From positions 1 to 62,444 of the forward strand of contig JBCCGR010000025.1 in the NCBI GenBank assembly GCA_039029195.1: a stretch of DNA of 62,444 nt, written 5' to 3'. Positions 51,776-61,983 of this stretch are shown piece by piece. This DNA is from JBCCGR01 sp039029195 (lineage in GTDB: Bacteria; Pseudomonadota; Alphaproteobacteria; Rhizobiales; Rhizobiaceae). The notes under the pieces are model-generated. The model made no database searches. It saw only the letters and a list, made by a program, of their open reading frames with translations, and was not told where the DNA came from. The position numbers were made by a program, and so were the translations under genes. Positions within the stretch are counted from its first letter, which is position 1; each line of letters starts with the position of its first letter.

Positions 51776-52345
51776 TCACTGGCTTGTGGCGGTTGGCCTG
51801 CATTTTACCAGCAGCGCCTTGTTCTCGATCAGCATTGGGCGGCTGCCCGTCCGATTGCCAAAACGACCGATTGCGATGGTGAGTGTTCCGGCCTTCGCGG
51901 TGAGCTTCCAGCCCGTGCCGCCCACACGCAACTTTACCGGTTCGATGCTGTTGATGAGCGTGACCTCTTTGCGGTTCACATCGAGCCGCTGCAGGCCCTT
52001 TTGGGTCTGGTAGTAGAGGAGGGAGCCACGCACTTTTCCCTGATCCGGCACGAAACGCTCCGCTTCCTGCTGCACAGTGACGGCATCAATGGTCCGTGTC
52101 TGTCCACAACGGGCGAGTGCAACGGCAATCTGCTCTTTCGTGGCGGAGGAATTGAAATTGTAGCTCGCGACAGACCAGCTTCCCACAAGCTGATTCAAAA
52201 AGGCCTGCTTGTCTGCCTGTTGTTGTGCACTGGCAGACAACGAGACAAGCCCGGCTGCAGCAAAGGCGAGCATCGCGCCAACCATGCGAAAAGGGGCGGC
52301 TGTAGCCACCCCTTCGCTGATTGCATTCGGTTGTGACGTTGACAT
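51776..52345 (-). CDS. Exported protein of unknown function
   Basis: The product is 189 residues. A signal peptide lies around residues 15-42 (MVGAMLAFAAAGLVSLSASAQ). The mature part begins LNQLVGSWSVASYNF, a lipocalin-like or YHYH-type strand pattern, with one Cys in LARCGQTRTI and one near the end (LVKCRP). No catalytic motif was seen. ATG 52345 was chosen over 52405, which would overlap the adhC stop. Confidence 0.65.
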   Translation of the reverse strand: MSTSQPNAISEGVATAAPFRMVGAMLAFAAAGLVSLSASAQQQADKQAFLNQLVGSWSVASYNFNSSATKEQIAVALARCGQTRTIDAVTVQQEAERFVPDQGKVRGSLLYYQTQKGLQRLDVNRKEVTLINSIEPVKLRVGGTGWKLTAKAGTLTIAIGRFGNRTGSRPMLIENKALLVKCRPTATSQ

Positions 52346-52367
52346 CACGCCTTTCCGCACTCCGCGA

Positions 52368-53480
52368 TCAAAACTCGACGACAGAGCGGATCGATTTGCC
52401 CTCATGCATCAGGTCGAACCCTTTGTTGATGTCGCTGAGTGGCATTTTGTGGGTGATCATCGAATCGATTTCGATCTTGCCGTCCATATACCAGTCCACG
52501 ATTTGCGGAACGTCGGTGCGACCGCGTGCGCCGCCAAAGGCTGTGCCGCGCCATGAGCGACCCGTGACAAGCTGGAAGGGCCGGGTGGAAATTTCCTGTC
52601 CGGCACCCGCTACGCCTATGATAATGGATTCACCCCAGCCCTTGTGGGCGCATTCAAGTGCTGCCCGCATGACCTTGGTGTTGCCGATACATTCAAAGGA
52701 ATAGTCGGCGCCACCACCGGTCAACTCAACGAGGTGATTGACCAGATCATCATGGGACATATCGGTGGGATTGACGAAATCCGTCATGCCGTAGCGCTCG
52801 CCCCACGATTTTTTGTCGTCGTTGAGGTCAACACCAACGATCTGTGATGCTCCGACCAGCCGGAGGCCCTGAATCACGTTGAGGCCGATGCCGCCAAGGC
52901 CGAACACAACACCGCGGCAGCCGGGTTCTGCTTTGGCGGTGTTGATGACGGCACCAACGCCGGTGGTTACCCCACAGCCAATGTAGCAGATTTTGTCGAA
53001 GGGCGCGTCTTCACGCACTTTTGCCAGCGCAATTTCCGGCAGAACGGTGAAATTGGCGAATGTGGACGTGCCCATGTAATGGAAAATCGGCTTGCCATCG
53101 ATTGAAAAGCGGCTAGTGCCATCTGGCATCAGACCTTGCCCTTGTGTGGTGCGAATGGCCTGACACAGGTTGGTCTTCGGATTGAGGCAATATTCGCAGG
53201 TGCGGCACTCCGGCGTATAAAGTGGAATGACATGATCACCCTTTTTCAGGGACGTGACGCCCGGTCCTGTGTCCACCACCACACCGGCTCCCTCGTGGCC
53301 CAGAATGGCCGGGAAAATGCCCTCGGGGTCCGCGCCTGAAAGGGTGAACTCGTCCGTGTGGCAAATACCTGTTGCTTTGATCTCAACCAGAACCTCACCC
53401 TCTTTTGGGCCTTCCAGTTGAACAGTGGTGACTTCCAGCGGTTTTCCAGCTTCAACCGCGACAGCAGCTCTGACGTCCAA
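52368..53480 (-). CDS. S-(hydroxymethyl)glutathione dehydrogenase (class III ADH)
   Basis: The product is 370 residues. Catalytic zinc ligands are C40 and H62 (GHEGAGVV). The structural zinc set is C92, C95, C98 and C106 (CRTCEYCLNPKTNLC). The NAD motif is VFGLGGIGLNVIQG. It oxidises the glutathione adduct of formaldehyde and can reduce S-nitrosoglutathione. No esterase gene follows it here. It is often named adhC or frmA. Confidence 0.95.
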   Translation of the reverse strand: MDVRAAVAVEAGKPLEVTTVQLEGPKEGEVLVEIKATGICHTDEFTLSGADPEGIFPAILGHEGAGVVVDTGPGVTSLKKGDHVIPLYTPECRTCEYCLNPKTNLCQAIRTTQGQGLMPDGTSRFSIDGKPIFHYMGTSTFANFTVLPEIALAKVREDAPFDKICYIGCGVTTGVGAVINTAKAEPGCRGVVFGLGGIGLNVIQGLRLVGASQIVGVDLNDDKKSWGERYGMTDFVNPTDMSHDDLVNHLVELTGGGADYSFECIGNTKVMRAALECAHKGWGESIIIGVAGAGQEISTRPFQLVTGRSWRGTAFGGARGRTDVPQIVDWYMDGKIEIDSMITHKMPLSDINKGFDLMHEGKSIRSVVEF

Positions 53481-53658
53481 AGCGTTTCCTCCTCAAAATA
53501 GCATCCAGATTGTTGGTTTAAAGCGAGTATGCACCGCAAGGGCGGTGCATCAAGCCTTAATGTGCGTTCGTGAAGCGCCCATTGAATTTCGTTGTATAAA
53601 CACAAGCAATATTAAACAGATAGCGCAGAAAGCGGAATCTGTTTGTGCGCAGGTTGGT

Positions 53659-56600
53659 TTATCGGAAAAAACCTGTCCGCTGCCACCATCCGCGCTTGGA
53701 TTTTTCAGGTTTTTCCCCCGATGGGGCCTCGGAGTGTTCTGGCTCAGGTGCCGCAACGGCTTCCGAAACCGTATCTTCCCCGTTTGATTCGGCTGAAATA
53801 CGGCGCGTGTTGCGCCTTTTTCGAACCGGCTGGTCAGAAGCCGGAGCCACCTCAACCGCTTCTGCGACAGGTACTGCCGCCTCGGCTGCTTCAGGTTCTT
53901 GATCCGAAGTGCTCTCTGCTTGCGCTTGTTCTTCGGGTTCTGCGGCTGCCTTTGGTTTGCGTGGACGGCGGGTGCGTCGCTTGGGCTTGGCGTCCTCTTC
54001 CGCAGCTTCTGCTGGTGCTTCGGTTTCCGAGGCTACTGCATTCGCCGGATCAGCTTCCGCGGAAGCAGATTCAGTCTCTGTTGAGGTGTCCGCTTCGGCT
54101 TCTGCCTCCACTTTTTCCGCGGCTTTCTTGCGGGGCCGGCGCGTGCGTCGCTTGGGGGCAGGGGCTTCTGCTGCGGCACTTTCCGCAGCACTTTCGTCTG
54201 AGACTACGGCGTCATCAGCCGGTGCCTCAGAACCCGAAGCCTCGGGTGCCGATGCTTCAGAATCATCACCTGATGCTTCAGCACTCGTTTCTTCGGATGC
54301 ATTCTGCGCCTCAGCTTCGGACGCATCAGATTTGCGGCCACCGCGTTTGCCACGTCTGCGTCGTTTCTCTGGTTTTTCCGCGTCGGCAGAAGCCTCTCCA
54401 GCTTCCGCTTCCTCACTTTCTGCGTCGGCGTCAGATGCGGCATCTGAAGTTTCTGCCGCTTCCACTTCGTCCTCGCCGTTTCCGCCACGCCCTTTGCGTC
54501 TGCGGCGACGACGGCGCTTGGGGCGATCACGGTCTTCGCTTGCCTCGGCGTCCTCATCCTCAACAATTGGCTGCTCATCGTGCTCAAGAGCAACCGTATC
54601 CAGTTGCACGTGATCTTCGACGACCACGCGGCGCTGAGCTGGTTCGCCGCGTTCAATAATGAGGTGCTGGTTGCCAACTTTGCGGTTAGGTTCGAACTGA
54701 ATGGTCACGCCAAAGCGCTGCTCCAGATCTTCCAGATGCGCGCGTTTGTGGTTGAGAATATAGACCGCTGTCTGCATCGTCGTGTTGACGATGATGTTGA
54801 AGCGGTTGTTCTTCAACAAATGGTCTTCAATGCCGCGCAGCACATGCAATGCGACAGAGGACGGGGAAAGGACAAATCCAACACCCTCACAGGTCGGGCA
54901 GACCTGGGTGGTGCTTTCCAGCACGCTTGCACGAATGCGCTGGCGCGACATTTCCAGCAGGCCGAAATGTGAAATGCGCCCAATCTGAATACGCGCCCGG
55001 TCATTTTTCAGCGCTTCCTTGAGGCGTTTTTCAACAGCCCTGTTGTTGCGCTTTTCTTCCATATCGATGAAGTCGATCACCACGAGACCGGCCAGGTCGC
55101 GTAGCCGCAATTGGCGCGCAACTTCTTCCGCCGCCTCCAGATTGGTCTGAAGGGCGGTCTCTTCAATGGAGTGTTGTCGCGTTGATCGACCGGAGTTCAC
55201 ATCAATGGCAACAAGGGCTTCGGTCTGGTTGATCACGAGATAACCGCCAGACTTCAACGTGACCTGTGGCTGCATCATCTTGTCGAGCTGCGATTCCACC
55301 CCGTGCCGCGTGAAAATTGGCAATCGGTCGCCATAATGCTTCACGTTCTTTGCGTGGCTCGGCATAAGCATCTGCATAAAATCTTTGGCTTCTCGGTAGC
55401 CTTCGTCGCCAGAAACAATCACCTCATCGATATCTTTGCTGTAGAGATCGCGGATGGATCGTTTGATCAGACTGCCTTCCTCGTAAACGAGACATGGCGC
55501 TGTCGATTGCAGAGTGAGGCTTCGGACATTCTCCCAAAGCCGCATGAGATACTCAAAGTCTCTTGAGATTTCCGGCTTGGTGCGGGTGGCACCGGCGGTG
55601 CGCAGGATCACACCCATGCCTTCAGGCACGTTCAGGCTTGTCGCCACCGACTTCAGCCGCTTGCGGTCGCTGATATTTGTGATCTTGCGGGAAATGCCAC
55701 CACCACGCGCGGTGTTTGGCATCAGCACCGAATAACGACCTGCGAGCGATAGATAAGTGGTAAGAGCAGCGCCCTTGTTGCCACGCTCTTCCTTCACGAC
55801 CTGGATGAGCAGGATCTGGCGGCGCTTTATGACTTCCTGGATTTTGTACTGACGGCGGCTGGTTCGACGGGCTGGCACTTCTTCCAACGCATCTTCCGAC
55901 CCAACGGATTCTACATCATCATCGTCTTCAGCTGCATCGTCAGAGGCATCATCGCTCGCCTCATCATTTGAAGCTTCTGCTTCAGCCGCTGCTTCATCGC
56001 CAGAGGCAGCCTCCACAGATTCTGTAGTCTCTTCAGTAGAGGTGTCGTCTGCTGAAGCTTCGGACACCACGGGCTGATCGTCTTCAACAGCTACGGCTTC
56101 TGATGCAGTCTCCTCTTGCGGAGCATCGGTCCGAGCTTCCGCATTTTCTTCGGTACTGTCGTCTGCTGTTTCAGATGGTGTTTTGGCTGGCTCAGAAATC
56201 ACGTCTGATTCATTGGCGGCAGCGATGGAACCTGGAGGCGTGTCTTCATCCTGTTCGTCGGAGGAAGCCTCATCGCCATCCGTTGCCGCGGTCTTGACCG
56301 GCTTGTCATCGTCCGATTCCGCCGCCACCGAAGGCTCTTCAACTACTGCCTGGTCAGCATCATCGGAGCTTTCACTTGAGGCCTCAGCGACATCACTCTG
56401 TTCGTCACTTTCGGCAACCGGCGCCGCATCGTCATTGGCGCCATCTTCGGATGGTGCTGCAGCGTCAGCGACTACTTCGTCCGCAGATGCCGTGGATGCA
56501 GCCTCAGCGTCTGATGATCCATCAGTTTTGCTGTCCGCAGCGTCGGCCGCAGATTCTTCCGCCTCGGTTGCGGCACCATTATCCGCTTCGGCGGCTGCCT

Positions 56601-56982
56601 TCTTGCCACGTCGACGACGATTGCGTTTGGGCTTTTCTTTTTGTTCGGCGGCATCGTCTGCCGCATCGGCTTCCGCACGTTCGCGCGCAGCATCTTCGGC
56701 TTCTGCATCAAGCAGCGCCTGCCGGTCTGCGACCGGGATCTGGTAGTAGTCGGGATGGATTTCGCTGAATGCCAGAAATCCGTGGCGGTTGCCACCATAT
56801 TCTACAAACGCAGCCTGAAGGGAGGGTTCGACCCGAGTTACCTTCGCCAGATATATGTTGCCGCGTAGCTGTTTCTTGTTCTCCGATTCGAAATCGAATT
56901 CTTCAACCTTGTTTCCCCGTTGCACCACCACACGGGTCTCTTCCCGGTGGGATGCATCGATCAGCATCTTGTTGTTTGCCAT
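53659..56982 (-). CDS. rne: Ribonuclease E
   Basis: The product is 1107 residues. The N-terminal S1 start (ETRVVVQRGNKVEEFDFE) is followed by a very long acidic Ala/Glu/Asp/Ser insertion (about residues 90-370). The RNase core then resumes at QYKIQEVIKRRQILLIQVVK, with the DNase-I-like site VIDFIDMEEKRNN and Zn-link CPTCEG (about 690). The C-terminal tail (about 800-1107) is disordered, alternating acidic stretches with RRRTRRPRK-type basic patches for RNA and degradosome partners. It is the main mRNA/rRNA-processing endonuclease. Plus-strand frames over its tail are shadows. Confidence 0.95.
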   Translation of the reverse strand: MANNKMLIDASHREETRVVVQRGNKVEEFDFESENKKQLRGNIYLAKVTRVEPSLQAAFVEYGGNRHGFLAFSEIHPDYYQIPVADRQALLDAEAEDAARERAEADAADDAAEQKEKPKRNRRRRGKKAAAEADNGAATEAEESAADAADSKTDGSSDAEAASTASADEVVADAAAPSEDGANDDAAPVAESDEQSDVAEASSESSDDADQAVVEEPSVAAESDDDKPVKTAATDGDEASSDEQDEDTPPGSIAAANESDVISEPAKTPSETADDSTEENAEARTDAPQEETASEAVAVEDDQPVVSEASADDTSTEETTESVEAASGDEAAAEAEASNDEASDDASDDAAEDDDDVESVGSEDALEEVPARRTSRRQYKIQEVIKRRQILLIQVVKEERGNKGAALTTYLSLAGRYSVLMPNTARGGGISRKITNISDRKRLKSVATSLNVPEGMGVILRTAGATRTKPEISRDFEYLMRLWENVRSLTLQSTAPCLVYEEGSLIKRSIRDLYSKDIDEVIVSGDEGYREAKDFMQMLMPSHAKNVKHYGDRLPIFTRHGVESQLDKMMQPQVTLKSGGYLVINQTEALVAIDVNSGRSTRQHSIEETALQTNLEAAEEVARQLRLRDLAGLVVIDFIDMEEKRNNRAVEKRLKEALKNDRARIQIGRISHFGLLEMSRQRIRASVLESTTQVCPTCEGVGFVLSPSSVALHVLRGIEDHLLKNNRFNIIVNTTMQTAVYILNHKRAHLEDLEQRFGVTIQFEPNRKVGNQHLIIERGEPAQRRVVVEDHVQLDTVALEHDEQPIVEDEDAEASEDRDRPKRRRRRRRKGRGGNGEDEVEAAETSDAASDADAESEEAEAGEASADAEKPEKRRRRGKRGGRKSDASEAEAQNASEETSAEASGDDSEASAPEASGSEAPADDAVVSDESAAESAAAEAPAPKRRTRRPRKKAAEKVEAEAEADTSTETESASAEADPANAVASETEAPAEAAEEDAKPKRRTRRPRKPKAAAEPEEQAQAESTSDQEPEAAEAAVPVAEAVEVAPASDQPVRKRRNTRRISAESNGEDTVSEAVAAPEPEHSEAPSGEKPEKSKRGWWQRTGFFR

Positions 56983-57869
56983 TTAGTTTGTGCTCCGCAA
57001 GATGCGAAAGCCGCTCACTAGCGGATCGTGACGCCGATTTGTGCCGACGGGGATCCCTGTTGAGGAGAGACTGGTTCGATCTTGCTGTAAGGATGATCCG
57101 GCCAGGTGGTTGGACCAATGGAACACAGTTCTGCAGGTCCGGCCGATGGCAAAGCCACGCCGCCTCCCGGTTGGGAGCTCCTCTTGGATCTGTGTTCATC
57201 GTCGCACTTGCCATGGCCCTGCGATCATTCGTTTTCAATTGGGCGCCGGGAAGAATGTTGCCTCGACACCATGACGATGCGCCTTTCGCATCTTGGCCGG
57301 TCGTTGCTTCCGTTGGGATCGGCAGCCGGCTAGTTGTTCCGCAGCCATGATAAACATACCGGCTGCAAACCTGATAATCGGCCAGATCAGGATCATGGGA
57401 CGTCGGATGGCAGGAACCGGAAGTTAGTAAACTTCTGACATGGCCCGTTTTGTTATTGAATTTTCAGTGGAAAAAGCAATCTTGTGGGCAGCTAAATCAG
57501 TCAGATCTCAAATCGGGTCCGAAGCCTATCCCGTCAAATCAGGATCTTGGGCCGTCTGACTCTAATAGGACCAATGTAGAATGTTTACAAGTGGCAAAGG
57601 CAGGTGCCGCTCCTTGCCATGGTTGACGATCCCGCACGGGTTCTACTGATTGGCGAGCAATTCAGACTGCGAGCACCCACAAAGCGCCCAATGGTTCGGA
57701 AATCCCGCGATTTTGACCCCGGGATTATCCGATTAATCACGTTTTAACACCTCTTAACACCGTGTTAACCATAACCTCGATAGCACGGTCGGAGAGCAAA
57801 CGCAGATCGATGGGCGTGTCTGATTTGCAGGTCGGTTCAAAGGCGGTTTAAACCAAGGGTGCTGCGGCT
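56983..57869. other. Long divergent region between rne and amidase
   Basis: These 887 bp hold no supported gene. The rne-proximal ~300 bp are probably the rne 5' leader, which in other bacteria carries autoregulatory RNA structure. The amidase-proximal part is AT-rich and holds the CtrA-type box at 57754-57768. Short frames here lack ribosome sites and homology-like content. Confidence 0.5.
57754..57768 (+). promoter_or_regulatory. CtrA-type box TTAA-N7-TTAA
   Basis: TTAACACCGTGTTAA matches the full CtrA consensus TTAA-N7-TTAA. An additional TTAA half lies at 57744. The box is about 100 nt upstream of the amidase start. CtrA is the alphaproteobacterial cell-cycle regulator, and control of a septal peptidoglycan amidase would fit. 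Confidence 0.55.
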
Positions 57870-59165
57870 TTGATTAACAGGAAAGCCATAGAGGAAGTGT
57901 TGCTGCGATGGTCCTCTTGGACCAGGGCAAAAAACGTTGCCTTGATTGCGTTCCTCGTCCTTGCATTTGGTTTCGCCAATCTGACGGCAATCACTCCAAC
58001 TGCTCGTGCCGCTCAGTCTACGGCAAATCCAGTAAAGGCGGTTGCATATGCCGGGCGGCTGATCGGAGATGCCAATCGCGCACGCCTGGTGCTTGACGTT
58101 GATCGGAAATTGTCATTCGAAACGCGATATCTGAGCGGTCCCTACAGGATAATCGTCGATTTCGATGAGGTGTCTTTCAATCTTGGGAAAGATCTCGCCG
58201 CACCAGATGGTGCTGTAATTTCGGAAATCAGATATGGCACCATCGCGCCGGGGCGGTCCCGGATCGTCATTACATCGGACAGTCCGGCGATCGTTGAAAA
58301 AGCCAGCATCCGACAAATCGGCTCGCAGGAGCGATACCGACTGATTGTGGATCTGGTTCGCACAGACCATGACGGGTTCAAGTCGGCCATGTTTCGATTG
58401 AAGAGTCGGGTTTCAACGACCGGCGAAGTCGCCTTCAAGGGCGATCGCGTGCGTCGACAAAAAAACGAGTCCGCGAAATATACGATTGTCGTTGATCCCG
58501 GCCATGGCGGAATTGACGGTGGCGCGGAAGGCAAAACCGGCACCAAGGAAAAAGAAATCACCTTGTCTTTCAGCAAGGTACTGAAGGCCAGGTTGGAGCA
58601 GACCGGGCTCTTCGATGTTGTCCTGACCCGCGACAAAGATGTGTTCGTGGCCTTGGGAGAACGCATCGCCACCGCGCGCCGCACCAAGGCCTCCCTGTTG
58701 ATTTCCATCCATGCTGATTCGCTCAACCTAAAGCGAATTCGTGGGGCAACCGTCTACACTCTGTCGCCGGAAGGGTCCGACGAGCTTTCCGAGGAACTGG
58801 CAGATGCGGTCAATCGGTCAGACCTGATTGCCGGACTTTCACTACCGAAAGAAGATGAGCAGGTCGCCGACATCCTGATAGATCTGACCCGGAGGGAAAC
58901 AAAGATTTTTTCGGTTCAGGTCGCAAACCTCATGGTTCAAACCCTGCGCGGCAGTGTGAGACTGATCAAAAACCCGGCCCGCTCGGCCAATTTTCATGTG
59001 CTGAAGTCACCGGAAGTGCCATCGATCCTGCTGGAACTGGGCTATTTGTCGAACCCGGAAGACGAAAAGCTGATGAAGCAGATTTCGTGGCAGCGCATGG
59101 CAGCGGATTCGGTCGCCAAAGCCGTAACCGTTTTCTTCAAAAAAAGAATGGCACAGGGAAACTAG
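57870..59165 (+). CDS. N-acetylmuramoyl-L-alanine amidase (AmiC type)
   Basis: The product is 431 residues. A signal/anchor (about 20-48) precedes an AMIN domain (about 55-165). The Amidase_3 catalytic domain has zinc-site motifs VVDPGHGGIDGGAEG (His, Glu), LLISIHADSLN (His) and the C-terminal Glu in PSILLELGYLSNPED. It splits septal peptidoglycan. The first in-frame start is TTG 57870 with AAGGG upstream. It lies between rne and mrcA, as in other alphaproteobacteria. Confidence 0.92.
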   Translation: MINRKAIEEVLLRWSSWTRAKNVALIAFLVLAFGFANLTAITPTARAAQSTANPVKAVAYAGRLIGDANRARLVLDVDRKLSFETRYLSGPYRIIVDFDEVSFNLGKDLAAPDGAVISEIRYGTIAPGRSRIVITSDSPAIVEKASIRQIGSQERYRLIVDLVRTDHDGFKSAMFRLKSRVSTTGEVAFKGDRVRRQKNESAKYTIVVDPGHGGIDGGAEGKTGTKEKEITLSFSKVLKARLEQTGLFDVVLTRDKDVFVALGERIATARRTKASLLISIHADSLNLKRIRGATVYTLSPEGSDELSEELADAVNRSDLIAGLSLPKEDEQVADILIDLTRRETKIFSVQVANLMVQTLRGSVRLIKNPARSANFHVLKSPEVPSILLELGYLSNPEDEKLMKQISWQRMAADSVAKAVTVFFKKRMAQGN

Positions 59166-59453
59166 GGTGAGGGGACGCAATTGAGGTGGAAAATCGCTGA
59201 AAATCAACCATTTGCGCCTTGCGCCGCAATGTTGCCTGATTGGTTGGAAACAAGCATTGCACTGAAGTGCGTGAGTGAAATGTAACATGCCGTGACAAAG
59301 TGCACGGACAAATTGATTAGCCTGTTGTTTTCGACCGGCTATGCTGGCACTGACTCGGGGAGTTGTGCTGAAGAACGCTTGAGCGGCAATCCGCATTGCG
59401 ATTTGCTGTTCAATGCGACTGATGTGGTGAAGAGAGGGCGCTGACGCTCACTG

Positions 59454-61952
59454 ATGATTATTCGTCTGATAGGATATTTTTTCGGACTTGGGGCGGTGGC
59501 GTTTTTGCTCATCGCTGGCGGTGTAACTTGGTATGTCTCCGGTCTCACCAAAGATCTGCCCGACTATGAGGTCTTGTCCCGTTACGAACCTCCGGTAACC
59601 ACGCGCATTCACGCGGCCTCTGGCGATTTGATGCGCGAATATGCGCACGAAAAGCGCCTTTACCTGCCCATTCAGGCGATGCCTGATCTGTTGAAGCAGG
59701 CGTTTCTTTCTGCAGAAGACAAGAATTTCTACCAGCACGAAGGTATTGCCTGGGCGTCGCTTGCAAAAGCCGCGTTCGATTACGGCAAGGGCAAGCTGGA
59801 AGGCTCCGGCGTTCGGGCACGTGGTGCTTCGACAATTACCCAGCAGGTTGCGAAAAACTTCCTGCTGACTCGTGATCGCAATGTGGATCGTAAAATCAAG
59901 GAAGCCATCCTGTCGATGCGCATCGAGCGTGCCTACGACAAGGACAAGATCCTTGAACTTTACCTCAACGAGATTTTTCTCGGTCTCGGTTCCTATGGTG
60001 TTGCCGGCGCATCGCTCGCTTACTTCAACAAATCAGTCAACGAGTTGACCCTTCCAGAGGTTGCCTATCTGGCGGCTCTGCCCAAGGGGCCGAACAATTA
60101 CCACCCGTTCCGCCGCACCAGTGAAGCGCTTGAACGACGCAATTGGGTGATCGACCGCATGGTCGCCAATGGCTACGTATCCAATGAAGAGGCGGACAAA
60201 GCCAAGCAGTTGGACCTGCAGGTCAATCCTCGTCCTACGGGATCCTATCTTTTTGCCTCGGAGTATTTTGCCGAAGAGGTGCGTCGGGAAATCATCGACC
60301 GGTACGGTCAAAAGGCGCTCTACGAAGGAGGGCTTTCGATCCGCACCACGCTTGATCCACGCATGCAGGGATTGGCCCGCAAGGCGCTGATGAATGGCCT
60401 TCAGGCCTATGATCGCAAGCGTGGCTTCCATGGCCCGGTTACCAATCTGATTGAAGATCCTGACTGGGCCTCGGATTGGGGCAAAAGCCTCGCCAAGGTG
60501 GAGCGGCTGAGCGATATTCCAGAATGGCGACTGGCTGTGGTCCTGGGTACCGGAGAAGATGGTGCAAGGATCGGCATTCGGCCCAAGCGAAATGTTGATG
60601 GCAGCACCTCGAGCGACCGCACAACAGCAGCAATTGCCTGGGATGATATGAAGTGGGCTGGCCGCCTTAACTTCAAGGATGAGCAACCGCGCAACGTTAA
60701 AACCGCAACAGAAGTCTTCAATCTGGGTGATGTGGTCTACGTCAGCGAAAAGACTGACGAAGAAGGCAACAAGGTTGAAGGCAGCTATGAACTGCGCCAG
60801 ATCCCGAAAGTTGGTGGAGCGATTGTCGCCATGGATCCGCACACGGGTCGCGTTCTGGCGATGATGGGCGGCTTCTCGTTTGCCCAGTCCCAGTTCAACC
60901 GCGCCACTCAGGCAAAGCGGCAACCCGGTTCATCCTTCAAGCCTTTTGTTTATGCCGCGGCACTGGACAATGGCTACACCCCATCCTCCGTTGTGCTTGA
61001 TGCCCCAATCAGGATCAATCAGGGTCGCACACTCGGCTTCTGGGAACCGAAAAACTATGGCGGCAAGTACGCCGGCCCGTCCACCTTGCGACTTGGTATC
61101 GAGCGCTCCCGCAATCTGATGACTGTGAGATTGGCGAACGATCTCGGCATGCCGTTGGTGGCGGAATATGCGAAGCGCTTCGGCATCTATGACAAGATGC
61201 TTCCCGTCCTCTCTATGTCTCTGGGTTCGGGTGAAACGACGGTGTTGCGCATGGTTTCGGCCTATTCTGTGCTTGCCAATGGCGGCAAGGCGATCAAGCC
61301 GTCGCTCATCGACCGCATTCAGGACCGTTATGGAAAAACGATCTTCCGGCACGAGCAGCGGGTCTGCGAAGCCTGCAATGCGGACACCTGGCTAGGTCAG
61401 GACGAACCTGAACTGATCGACAGTCGCGAACAGGTTCTCGACCCCATGACCGCGTACCAGATCACGTCCATGATGGAAGGGGTGGTTCAACGCGGCACGG
61501 CGGTTGTTGTTTCCAAACTCGGCAAGCCGATTGCTGGAAAAACTGGCACGACCAACGATGAAAAAGATGCCTGGTTTATCGGCTATTCGCCCGATCTTGT
61601 GGTGGGTGTTTATGTGGGCTTTGACAATCCAAAACCCATGGGTCGTGGCAGCACCGGTGGTGGCCTCGCCGCACCAATCTTCACCGAGTTCATGAGCAAG
61701 GCTCTGGAAGCAAATCAGATCATCGATTTTCGTGTGCCGCAGGGCGTGAAGCTTTATCCGATCAACCGCAAGACGGGTCTGATGGCCCGCGCCGGTCAGC
61801 CCGGTGTGATCATGGAAGCGTTCAAACCAGGTACCAGACCACCTGATACGTTCTCCATTATCGGCTTTGCAGAGGAACTGGCACGGGACAAGTTGACCAG
61901 CAATCCCGAAGCCAACCGCGCCGTTGTCGGCGGCTCGGGCGGACTGTACTAG
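59454..61952 (+). CDS. mrcA: Penicillin-binding protein 1A
   Basis: The product is 832 residues. One N-terminal membrane helix (FFGLGAVAFLLIAGGVTWYV) is followed by a GT51 glycosyltransferase with SAEDKNFYQHEGI (catalytic Glu), GASTITQQVAKNFLLT and ERAYDKDKILELYLNEIFLG. The transpeptidase has SSFKPF (Ser about 492), KTGTT (about 697) and a preceding SMSLGSGE. It polymerises and cross-links peptidoglycan. The 59166-59453 gap before it is AT-rich with no gene. Confidence 0.95.
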   Translation: MIIRLIGYFFGLGAVAFLLIAGGVTWYVSGLTKDLPDYEVLSRYEPPVTTRIHAASGDLMREYAHEKRLYLPIQAMPDLLKQAFLSAEDKNFYQHEGIAWASLAKAAFDYGKGKLEGSGVRARGASTITQQVAKNFLLTRDRNVDRKIKEAILSMRIERAYDKDKILELYLNEIFLGLGSYGVAGASLAYFNKSVNELTLPEVAYLAALPKGPNNYHPFRRTSEALERRNWVIDRMVANGYVSNEEADKAKQLDLQVNPRPTGSYLFASEYFAEEVRREIIDRYGQKALYEGGLSIRTTLDPRMQGLARKALMNGLQAYDRKRGFHGPVTNLIEDPDWASDWGKSLAKVERLSDIPEWRLAVVLGTGEDGARIGIRPKRNVDGSTSSDRTTAAIAWDDMKWAGRLNFKDEQPRNVKTATEVFNLGDVVYVSEKTDEEGNKVEGSYELRQIPKVGGAIVAMDPHTGRVLAMMGGFSFAQSQFNRATQAKRQPGSSFKPFVYAAALDNGYTPSSVVLDAPIRINQGRTLGFWEPKNYGGKYAGPSTLRLGIERSRNLMTVRLANDLGMPLVAEYAKRFGIYDKMLPVLSMSLGSGETTVLRMVSAYSVLANGGKAIKPSLIDRIQDRYGKTIFRHEQRVCEACNADTWLGQDEPELIDSREQVLDPMTAYQITSMMEGVVQRGTAVVVSKLGKPIAGKTGTTNDEKDAWFIGYSPDLVVGVYVGFDNPKPMGRGSTGGGLAAPIFTEFMSKALEANQIIDFRVPQGVKLYPINRKTGLMARAGQPGVIMEAFKPGTRPPDTFSIIGFAEELARDKLTSNPEANRAVVGGSGGLY

Positions 61953-61983
61953 GCCTATATTTCTTTGGTCGTTTCTTTCTTCC

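Noticed and set aside
51776..52345. Invasion-associated locus B (IalB) protein
   Set aside because: Size and export fit, but the characteristic IalB core and cysteine pattern are not visible, so the gene is left as unknown.
53643..54659. Long plus-strand open frame opposite the RNase E tail
   Set aside because: Its length follows from the repetitive Ala/Glu/Arg codons of rne. Its product is low complexity and there is no ribosome site.
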